This document shows positions 55,466 to 64,000 of a stretch of DNA of 64,000 nucleotides, piece by piece; within the stretch, counting starts at the first letter, position 1; each line of letters begins with the position of its first letter. The translations under genes were made by a program, and so were the position numbers. The notes under the pieces were generated by a model that saw only the letters and a program-made list of their open reading frames with translations, was not told where the DNA came from and searched no databases. Origin of the DNA: Owenia fusiformis. Lineage: Eukaryota > Annelida > Polychaeta > Sabellida > Oweniidae. The stretch spans positions 14,139,181 to 14,203,180 of the forward strand of contig CAIIXF020000010.1 in NCBI GenBank assembly GCA_903813345.2. The letters run 5' to 3'.

Positions 55466-55551
55466 TATATGAAGGTAAGAAGAATAGACTACGTAAAATA
55501 TAATCGCATGTGGAGTTGTAACGTACAAAATATAAAGTGGCCAATGCCACA
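55466..55551 (-). repeat. Epsilon LTR 5' copy, 86-base remnant
   Basis: Matches 51165-51250 (ATATGAAGGTAAGAAGAA ... CCAATGCCACA). Confidence 0.75.
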
Positions 55552-55555
55552 AAGA

Positions 55556-56588
55556 TTTTAATTGATGTAAAAGAGTTGTGAACTTTCAACTGCTGTAACC
55601 CAGGGTTGTTATTCTAAACACCAGAGGTGTTAATTCAATGGAATGTGCCCGTTAAGTCTAATTTCAAGTTCAGGTTCAAGTTAAAAGCCATCTACGATAC
55701 TACAGCTCACCGAAATGGTCAAGTTTTATGAATGAATTTGGATTTCAAAAGTGACGTATGTGATCACGTGACTAAATCGTCTGCTTTTCCCAAAGTTATG
55801 ATTTAATTTGATCAATAATTCCCTTTGATTGATAACGTGAATCTCTATTCTGTACTATCTTGAACCTTCCCAGCATATGGGCTTATTGAGACAAACTCCC
55901 AATCTTGTTCAACTTTTACAGACTGCAGATAACACCGTTAGAAAATATGTGCGGGAAAAATGAAAGTTTTGAAATGTTTCCTCAAAGTTCAATTATCGTT
56001 GAATTAACTGTCTTCAAATCTCTTCACTCCCTAATGGAATGCTTTAGATCTCTATACAGTACTAAGATTTACTTACCCATACGCCAATACCCCTCTTCGA
56101 GTCAAATGTAACGTCCATGGAACGGTAAATCTCGTAGCTCTGTGTATGTGTATTAGTCAGGAAGACTAGCGAATGTGTTTAGCAGATGACAGGATCCGAA
56201 GCTCAGCTGTGCAGGAATTGTTACATTGTATCCGAAAAAGACACTTGTTTATATAGTAACAAAATGGCCATACGCAATCTTGGGGACGACGTAGGGAGTT
56301 AAAAGGGCGGAGAGAGCAACCAATTGGTCAGAATTTATGAGGTAGGGACCGAAAAAGTGATATCACTTCGGAAAGTGATGTAAAAATGAGACTGCAATTT
56401 CAGCGTTTTACAATGATAAATAGGTTTTTTCTATAAATATACTGGCTCTGATACGATGGTCCAGGTCCAGGCCTCTTAAAATAGTATGATCATGTTAAAG
56501 GGACATGATATGGTTAAATACTGATTATAGATATTAAAGGGGCACACACTGATTTAATATGAGAATATGAATAGAGTGGGTCTCTACA
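55556..56588 (-). repeat. Gamma-2 LTR, part 2
   Basis: Resumes the LTR interrupted at 49757, matching about 33010-34046, ending GAGTGGGTCTCTACA. No internal region follows; another LTR starts at once. Confidence 0.85.
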
Positions 56589-58328
56589 TCAATCTAGGCT
56601 GGAAGTGAATTATAAAGTAGGTAGAGTGAGCCAGGACAAAAGAAATTGGACTAGGTTATCATAAACACGAGAAATCGACTAATAAGGTGAGTGATGAATA
56701 GGTTTCTGAGGGATGATAAAGTGATGGGTTCAATGTAAAAGGGTGAAGTTACGGGGTGAAAATATAAACTAACCTATTCAATACAACACAGCAAGCTAAA
56801 AGTATAAGGAGTTAGGTACTATAAATATCACCACACCAACTACCAACTAATAGTAAATCACATAAGAATTATATTAATACAATAAAGTCTACTCTATTTT
56901 ATACTTGTTTTTTGTGTAGCAACTGGAATATATATGAACAATACGAATAGATATGATTCAGGTTAAATATATCAATATTTACATAAAAGTTAAATTTCTT
57001 TAAATCTATTATAAGGAAATAATTTTCAATAACGCTGAAATCTGCAGTCTGTCGAAATGCCTCTAAAATTATGTTCGGGATACTACTTCAAAACAGAACA
57101 GAATTTCCCACGACAATCTTACAGTACGATTGATTTTTATGCCCTCTATAAGTTTAATCGGAAACGAAAAGCATGAAAAGTGACGTCAGTATGCCTTGAA
57201 ATCCCGAACAAGGCTTTGATAAATGGAAAAGGACTGTGAACTCCCAACTTGTCGTAACCTTGGGTGTTATTCTAAACACTAGAGGTGTGAACTCAATGGA
57301 ATGTGCCCGTTAAGACTATCTTCAATTAAATTCTAGTTCAAGATCAAGTTGAAAGCCGTATATGAAACTATAATACACTAAAATGATCAAGTTTTATGAA
57401 TGAATCAAAAGTTGTATTTCAAAAGTGACGTAGGTGATCTTGGACTCCCCAAATCGTCTGCTTTCCCTAAAGTTATGATTTAATTTGATCAAGAATTCCC
57501 TTTGATTGATAACGTGAATCTCTATTCTGTACTATCTTGAACCTTCTCAGCATATGGGCTTACCAGGACAAACTCTCAATCTTGTTCAACTGTTACAGAC
57601 AGCAGATAACACCGTTACAAAATATGTGCGGGAAAAATGAAAGTTTCAGATTGTTTCTTCAAAGTTCAATTATGATTCAATTACTGTCTTAAATCTCTCC
57701 ACTTCTCTAATAAGTGCTTTAGATTTCTATACAGTACTTAAAGTTAACTTACCCATACACCGATACCTCTTCTCGAATCGAAAATCACGTCCATCAAGTA
57801 AGAATTGGCACTCAGTACGAATTGTATAGATCTTGTCCAAGCTAATAGCAGGTGTGTCTATGGGATCTCTTGTTCAGCCGTGCGAGGAGCTGTTACATTG
57901 TATCCGAAAAAGACACTTGTTTATATAGCAACAAAATGGACATACGCAATCTTAAAGGCTACGTAGGGAGAATTATATGTAATGTTACTAAAAATGGATG
58001 ATTACCAGGGTTTTTATAGCTACGTAGGGTAGTTAAAAGGGCGGAGAGAGCAGCCAATTGGACAGAATTTATGAGGTAGGGACCGAAAAGTGACATCACT
58101 TTGAAAAGTGACTCAAAGTCGAGACTGCAAATTCAGCGCTTTACAATGATAAATAGGGTTTTTCTATAAATATACTGGCTCTGATACGATGATTCTGGCA
58201 TACGTATTGCAATAATGTGATCATGTTAAAGGGACATGATATGGTTAAATACTGATTATAGATATTAAAGGAGCACACATTGGATAAATATGATATTATA
58301 AATAGCTTATACAGGGTGGGTCTCTACA
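56589..58328 (-). repeat. Gamma-3 LTR
   Basis: From GGAAGTGAATTATAAA to TCTCTACA, lacking the first dozen bases. TGACGTCA at 57181-57188 and TGACGT at 57426-57431 are retained although the rest has diverged visibly. Confidence 0.82.
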
Positions 58329-58537
58329 ACTACCCCCTTCTTAAAAATATCAAGGTTTGTCCTCAAACACACGTCAATTTATTACCCACTAATACAGTAA
58401 AAATCTTCCACTAGTCCAAGAATAAATGTAGGCGAGGAATTGTCACAAAATAGTAGCGTAAGTAAGAATCCAGTCAACAGGAAACATGTCACATAATATC
58501 CATCCTCATTGCTAAGTTTGTTCAGGTCAATACAGTA

Positions 58538-59078
58538 TTACATAATGTCTAAAAGCTGGTCGATATCCACATCGTCCATGTTCATGTCTGGCAACAGGGC
58601 GGATCCCCCGAGGAGTCTCTCTACTTCACTGGCCCGTCTATGCTCTCTGCCCGTAGTCCTCTGGATTGCGGCGAGTTCAGTTGTTGGGTCGCTGCTTCTG
58701 GTTCTCCCCGGGGAGGCACGGCAGCTGTGAGCTGGGGCGTCGAGATCGATGCGGGATCGACCCCCAGCTCCTGCTCCGTGCCCTCCCCCTTCCGACCTTG
58801 TTTCCTCTCTGCGGCTTCCGGGGCGGCTCCTCGGCAACCGCTTGCTGACCCTCATCGGAGGAGGTGGAGTGAAGCTTCCGATGGAGGGTCAGCTGCTCCA
58901 CTTCAGCGGGCGGGAAGCGAGCATCGCACTCGCCCACCCCACATGGCACGGACGCCACGTGGCAACATCTGTGGTGTATCTCCCACTCCTCTCTGCTCAC
59001 GTATTGTTTGAAACAACGGAATGGCCGCCCAGCTGGCCATCCTTGGGGGGGGGGGGGGGTCACTGCTCATCTGGCACA
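58538..59078 (-). pseudogene. ORF3, gamma-3, frameshifted
   Basis: Acceptor (TTTTAG) then V-C-Q-M. Zinc-finger-like block FRCFKQY, H-x4-H, CGVGEC, HRKLH. The frame changes near 58770-58790, so the GVDPASIS motif and tail are read in another frame, ending in MNMDDVDIDQLLDIM with stop at 58538. A G-run (59045-59058) near the N-terminus may also disrupt it. It is the only gene left in this LTR-ORF3-LTR-fragment derivative. Confidence 0.75.
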
Positions 59079-59211
59079 CCTAAAATAAAATAAAACTCTT
59101 ACCCTCTTTACCCTACTAGAAAGGTTTTAAGTATTTTTATACGAACCTCCCCTAGGGTCTTAAGGTGCTAGTTTTCTTGATATTTAATTAATACATATAT
59201 ACTTAACCATA

Positions 59212-59379
59212 TTCTATAAATATACTGGCTCTGATACGATGATTCTGGCATACGTATTGCAATAATGTGATCATGTTAAAGGGACATGATATGGTTAAAT
59301 ACTGATTATAGATATTAAAGGAGCACACACTGGATAAATATGATATTATAAATAGCTATATACAGGGTGGGTCTCTACA
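59212..59379 (-). repeat. Gamma LTR terminal fragment
   Basis: 168 bases nearly identical to 58163-58328, ending TCTCTACA at 59379, directly joined to the pre-ORF3 block. Beyond it host sequence begins. Confidence 0.85.
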
Positions 59380-59640
59380 ATAGCATACACAACTCAATTT
59401 ATAATAATATGGTAAGTGTGGTAAAAAGTGATGCAATGACTAGTCTTTTATTGTTTGCATTAATAATCAAGCAAACACAAAATATAAAATACCATCCTAT
59501 AACCTGGAAGTGAATTATAGAAATATAGGTAGTAACACTCTATTCTTTAGAATGGGAATTATTTTTTGGAATGGGAAAAGTAAAATATAGATGAATCATA
59601 AACATGAGTGAGATGGCTGAGATTTTATTTTTAATTTAAC
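59380..59640. other. Host-like sequence with a short gamma LTR start fragment
   Basis: AT-rich, no ORF. 59479-59525 matches the first bases of a gamma LTR (TATAAAATACCATCC ... GGAAGTGAATTATAG). Confidence 0.5.
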
Positions 59641-59965
59641 GTGAGGTATAACGTTATACCTAATGTTGAACATAGCATCTCGGACTCAGCATGAGGTATA
59701 ACGTTATACCTAATGTTGAACTTAGCATCTCTGATCCAGCGTGAGGTATAACGTTATACCTAGTGTTGAACTTAGCATCTCTGACTCAGCGTGAGGTATA
59801 ACGTTATACCTAATGCTGAACTTGGCATCTCTGACCCAGCGTGAGATATAACGTTATATCTAGTGTTGAACTTAGCATCTCTGTCTCAGCGTTAGGTATA
59901 ACGTTATACCTAATGTTGAACTTAGCATCTCTGACTCAGCATGAGGTATAATGTTATACCTAATG
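59641..59965. repeat. 50-bp satellite with an 18-bp palindrome per unit
   Basis: Six full copies and one partial at exact 50-base steps (59641, 59691, 59741, 59791, 59841, 59891, 59941). Each holds AGGTATAACGTTATACCT. In the fifth unit both arms change together (AGATATAACGTTATATCT). Confidence 0.95.
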
Positions 59966-60453
59966 AAAAGAGAAAATATTTCTTGCAATTCTGCCATATG
60001 ACATATGCAGTCCATCTTTTGTAAATATTGCTGGTGAAAGCAGAGTTATCGAACAAGGCTAAAAACCCTCAACATTTGTTCTGACCAATGTCAAATGGTA
60101 TCTTAAAATAATCGTCTGGTATTCATGAAATCTTAAAGAGAGAATCAGATCTAGCGAGCAGCCCAACAAAAAATTGTTTCAATTTTAGAATATTTCTGGC
60201 TCATGTCATTCCTTTTCACGTTTATTTTCTTAAAATTCCCAAAGTGCACACTTTATTTTAGAAAAACTAAAGATTTTTACAATAATGTATCATTTTTCTA
60301 TAAGAATGGTTACCATTCTTATTATTTGGGAGAATTTAAACATTTTTCACTCATTTTTGCACTTTGAATCCATTATAATTTCACCAATTTATAACATAGT
60401 GTTTATCTCTTGGGAGATATTGTTTTTGAGAATGTAAGGAATTGATTGATAGG
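59966..60453. other. AT-rich region downstream of a host gene
   Basis: No ORF or repeat recognised. Probably 3' untranslated/flanking sequence of the minus-strand exons. Confidence 0.4.
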
Positions 60454-60641
60454 TTAATTGTATACATTGCATGAATTTTGTCTTAAGTAGTCCAGAATAA
60501 ATTGTCTCTGTTCTTTGAGACGCATTTGGAGGAAATCATTTCTTGCTGTTTTGCTTTCACTCAAGGCCACAGCAGACAGGCACAAATATGTACAGCAAGG
60601 CATGGCAACAAGCTTAAACAGTGGCATAATCTTTTTGGACA
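60454..60641 (-). CDS. Host gene, terminal coding exon
   Basis: Acceptor GTGTTTCAG precedes 60641. 62 codons run to TAA at 60454: KKIMPLFKLVAMPCC, then a charged helical part with RNDFLQMRLKEQRQFI and DYLRQN. It starts in phase 1, matching the end of the exon at 61164-61271. I do not recognise the family. Not part of the retrotransposons. Confidence 0.7.
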
Positions 60642-61163
60642 CTGAAACACATAACATGGGTGGTGATCAATAATGATGTCATAATTATTCAGCACTTAAC
60701 ATTATTTAAAATGGATTCAAATTCCTTATTGCTCTATATTATAGTTATAATTACATTAATACTTGGTGAATGGTGAGTGATCCACAAAAAGTAATACATA
60801 AATGTTTCTCACTCAACCAAGTGGTAACGGCTTAAAACTAACTCAACATACAGATCATCAACAACACTAACCATTCTTCCTGATCATTTTGTAAAAATGC
60901 AAGCTTTAGAACCAGAATTCACACTCATAGGATGGTTTTTATTTTGACTGTTGAACTAAATCAAAACAAATTACTTGATTATAATGTGAGGAAGTAAAAC
61001 AAATTACACATTTTAGAGCATCATAGTTTTAGACCCAGGTAGATACAGCCACCTTAATTCATATATCTCAATTCTTTTTCAGATGATAAACTTGTTTTCA
61101 ACGTTTTGTTATCTTTGGTGTCACCTATGGGCAGTTATAAGCTGCTGATATGAGTAAGTTTAC

Positions 61164-61271
61164 CTTTCTGTTTTGGATATTCACTCAATGGTATGGCATC
61201 CTCATCAGAGCTACTACTGCCGAAATCATTCAAAGATGTAGCTTTTGACCCTTTTGGCCTCCCTCTTTTCC
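61164..61271 (-). CDS. Host gene, AT-hook exon
   Basis: 108 bases between TTTTTGCAG and GTAAAC splice sites. Encodes KRGRPKGSK, an AT-hook (GRP core flanked by basics) that binds minor-groove AT DNA, followed by an acidic Ser run (SSSSDEDAIPL). Phase 1 at both ends, compatible with both neighbours. Confidence 0.75.
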
Positions 61272-61427
61272 CTGCAAAAATGCATAATCTATATTATTCT
61301 GGAATATTTTTCATAATCCAAATACAATTGATTATATGATGCCACAATTTGTACTGATTTACATAAAAAACTGGAACATCATGACATTTTTACTTCATTC
61401 TCAATCCTGCCATTACTTTTAACTTAC

Positions 61428-61513
61428 TTTTTGTACCACCAGTTGTATATGTAATTTCCTCATCGCTTGATGATGATAGATCAGTTGATTCAATGGATAT
61501 TTCTGATACTAAG
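61428..61513 (-). CDS. Host gene, upstream exon cut by an LTR
   Basis: Ends in donor GTAAGT at 61427-61422, phase 1. Encodes acidic/Ser-rich STDLSSSSDEEITY and the Thr-Lys leading into the AT-hook. Open up to 61513, where a beta-like LTR begins; the rest of the exon would lie beyond 63.5 kb or be lost. Confidence 0.65.
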
Positions 61514-63490
61514 TATAGAATACTAGTCCAAGTCAGTGCTAAATATAGAATATTAATCTCGGAGTAAATACGAGATTTGGTTAACGTGACCGGAAATGGA
61601 TAATGGAACTTGTATTCTAACTATTATAACTAAATTAAGTAAAGGGTACAAGAAAACAGGTTCTAAAGGCGGAAGAGTCAGGGTGAAACTACACACCAAT
61701 TTAAAAGGATTAAATAAATAGGCAACAACAATAATGTGCTACAACAACCACTAGGCCTACTAAGCCTGAAGATACTTACTATAAGATGGTAATGTTTATC
61801 TATAATGAATTTATTTGGTTTAACTTTATATGAATAAATACGTAATCTGCATGCAATCAAACGCCTTTTAGTTATCTATAAATAACTGCTCAGATTAATT
61901 ATTGTGATATTTATAATTTACTACAAACAAGAATTCTATAGTCTATAAATATTTCAAATGGATACTTTTTATACTACTGATGTACAGCGTTCACTAACAC
62001 AAAAGGTCAACTTGAACTTAAAGTGGTAAGCTTTCTAACTGTATTGTCTTTTACGCCGTCTATACACGCCAGGAAGTATTAAATCTCTAGCCACACAGGA
62101 TTAAACCAAGACCTAAACAACCACTATATGATTTCAACAGCTGATTGACCGATTTACTCGGAGTGCACAAGTACTCTGCTTAAAGACAAGTCTCAGACCT
62201 GAACATCCAATAAACCCTAAGGATTCACCCTTTGTTAAGTCAATCAACACCTTGTCTGACTCCGCCTCCTATAATGTAATTCCTAAATTCCTTTTACAGC
62301 GCCAAAGGCCTAATATGAGTTTTAAATATGACTTTCGGAACCTCGAAATGACAACCCTATTTATTTTAACACCACGTTCAGATATCTAATTCCCATATGC
62401 AACAATTCCTCTAAACACCCGAACAGCGAAAACAGGAGTTTTCAACGAATACAAAGAGCCAAAACTCAAAATTAGCTGGTTAATTGGACGCTAATTGGTC
62501 GACTCTTTCTTACATGAAAACATTACTTGCTTTTCCTCTCCAGCGGTTACACGTGAATTGTGAATTAATATGGAATTAACGGCGGGACAATTGTTTCACT
62601 TCTATTCCTCTAACAATCCTCTACCACACCAAGTGATCTCTGACTACACTGAATAGACCATAGAAATATTTGCCCTGATAAAATAACTGTTTCCCGATCC
62701 GACATTCACGTTCAAAGTTCCCTTTTATTTTCTACTATTTCTTTCAAATCTCAAATATTCGAACTAAACAGTCAAATAGAGAACAGATCAGAAACCAATG
62801 ATAATCAATCTTTATTGCTGATCAGCCCAGATTTTCCGAAATATAGCCTAATCTTCTAGCTGAAAATAAGTACAAGTGAACGAACAATTTCGATTTAATC
62901 ATTCAATCGCCAATCAAATTCCCAAAGTAATCATCCAATTTTAATCATAAACTAATTAAAATTCCTCTCTTTCTATCTCTACTCAAACCTCTGCCATCCA
63001 AATGACCTATGTTCGAATCTAGATAGACTATAGAAATTATACTTCAAAATATTAATTAAATCGAAACAATTGAATTTCGCTATTCTATTTCTTTTCTCAA
63101 ACCTCCGTCATTCAAACGACCTATGTTTGGACCTAAATAGACTGTTAAAATCTCATTCAAAGTTATTAATTGAATTAAATTTCTCTCTTCTATTCCTTCC
63201 AAACCTTATTGTTTGAACTTAATAGACTATAGAAATCTTATTCTGTGGTTTAGTTTAATTTGACTTAATATCGGTAATGATGATTTTAAATTTTAATTGT
63301 CTCTTTTGGGAACTCCAATCTGACGATTTTAACAATCAGTTTGCACTTACAAATAGCCTCACAGGTGCAGTTGCCATTTTTTCTCTTCTGCGATTCTGGG
63401 TTTCAACGCATATTCAGAAACAATATACGGTGGTCGTGGAAAAACTCTCCAAAGTCAGATTTCCTTTCTGCAGTTCTGTACTATTATAAC
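61514..63490 (-). repeat. Diverged beta-like LTR (right end deleted)
   Basis: TATAGAATACTAGTCCAAG onward, following the beta LTR at about 80-85 percent similarity by eye, including the hairpin-unit array at 62590-63240. The usual GTGGGTCTCTACA end and polypurine tract are missing; the sequence jumps to the hairpin at 63509. Confidence 0.78.
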
Positions 63491-63508
63491 GCATATTCGA
63501 AAAAATGG

Positions 63509-63524
63509 GTTTGCCCTCAAACCA
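63509..63524 (-). other. Polypurine-tract-proximal hairpin, beta-like
   Basis: GGTTTG-ccct-CAAACC, retained although the tract itself is deleted. Confidence 0.6.
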
Positions 63525-63789
63525 TTGCTTTTAGGAAAACATTGATTAAATAATTTGTTAATGATTGATATAATAATATATTAATCCTATATATATACAT
63601 ATATGTATATGCAGTGGTCTCCCCAACATTAAAACAAGCGAGTACCAAACTGAGATCCGGAAAACAAACCCACACTCACCTGAAAATCCGTCAACACACA
63701 CTTGAAAACGGAAAATTAGGCACATTTCGACTAATCTTGATTTGAATGGCGAGAATGATAATTTTGAACTCACTCGAAGTTCAATGGTG

Positions 63790-64000
63790 TGGAGATCACC
63801 GATATGTATAAATTTTACGTCAAGTCACTTTATATGGGGCCTTTAGAAATAATAGTCCAGGCCATAATCCATGTCTAGATCAATTGTTGGGGATCCTAAT
63901 CACTGATAAGTATAAAATTTACGTCAAGTTACTTTATATGGGGCCTTTAGAAATCATAGTCCAGGTCATAGTCCACATCTAGATCAATTGTTGGGAATCC
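63790..64000. repeat. About 104-bp tandem repeat reaching the window edge
   Basis: Two copies of a unit with TTACGTCAAGT, CTTTATATGGGGCCTTTAG and TAGATCAATTGTTGGG at about 63820 and 63924. May continue beyond the window. 63540-63790 holds nothing recognisable. Confidence 0.8.

Larger units (their letters stand above)
49758..55551 (-). mobile_element. Epsilon LTR element, degenerate, nested in gamma LTR
   Basis: 5.8 kb flanked by AAGA at 49754-49757 and 55552-55555; the uninterrupted site is near 33009. Termini are TGTAGCG (left) and GCCACA (right). Polypurine tract (TTACTCCCCCCTTAAA) at 51251 shows minus orientation. Only 86 bases of the right LTR remain, and no gag or pol is seen. The interior carries two DNA transposons, a minisatellite and an ORF. 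Confidence 0.82.

Noticed and set aside
59641-59965. CRISPR-like array of regular repeats
   Set aside because: Repeats are contiguous 50-base units with no unique spacers, in a eukaryotic context.
1-64000. tRNA or rRNA genes
   Set aside because: Only tRNA 3'-end matches at primer-binding sites were seen; no cloverleaf or rRNA sequence recognised.

Overview
The window looks like eukaryotic, AT-rich, repeat-dominated genomic DNA. Spliced exons, long-terminal-repeat (LTR) retrotransposons with a metazoan-type tRNA-Leu primer site, several DNA transposons and an integrated CRESS-DNA virus point to an aquatic invertebrate. A mollusc (bivalve-like) is my best guess, mainly because of a microsatellite-tailed tandem-core insertion at 8301-9375. 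The species cannot be read from the sequence.

Layout. 1-2506 is a piece of a circular Rep-encoding single-stranded DNA virus. It holds a capsid C-terminal end (3-206, +), a small broken ORF (512-834, -), an uninterrupted 370-residue Rep (983-2095, -), the replication-origin stem-loop (2116-2146), and the arginine-rich start of a capsid gene (2278-2505, +) with an overlapping ORF. It joins directly to the third ORF of a retrotransposon. From there to about 59.4 kb nearly everything is one lineage of Ty3/Gypsy-like elements, all on the minus strand, in at least five LTR families (called here alpha, beta, gamma, delta, epsilon). Alpha: LTR-internal-LTR without gag-pol, 2878-7959. Beta: a full element with target-site duplication, 8009-22270, nested in a gamma LTR. 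Gamma element 2: 22275-34046, intact gag, broken pol. Then come truncated modules at 34047-38144 (gamma), 38145-42467 (beta), 42468-45995 (gamma) and 45996-49033 (delta), a gamma LTR split by epsilon (49758-55551), and an ORF3-only gamma derivative (56589-59379). Host sequence shows at about 59.4-61.5 kb: a palindromic satellite and three phase-compatible exons of an AT-hook gene whose 5' side is cut by another beta-like LTR (61514-about 63490).

How the parts work together. The elements read gag, then protease-RT-RNase H-integrase by a -1 frameshift at a conserved GGGAAAC heptamer, then a separate third gene (ORF3) before the polypurine tract. ORF3 recurs in eight places and has a consistent design: Cys/His zinc-finger-like N-terminus, basic nuclear-localisation-like patch, and acidic D-I-D-x-L-L-D type C-terminus. 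Its reading frame opens exactly at a conserved splice acceptor. A small hairpin with compensatory base changes sits beside the polypurine tract in every well-preserved family. Gamma LTRs carry a conserved TGACGTCA site plus two further TGACG sites. My leading hypothesis is an undescribed accessory system: a spliced, retrotransposon-encoded transcription activator acting on its own LTRs. The sequence features are directly visible; the function is inference.
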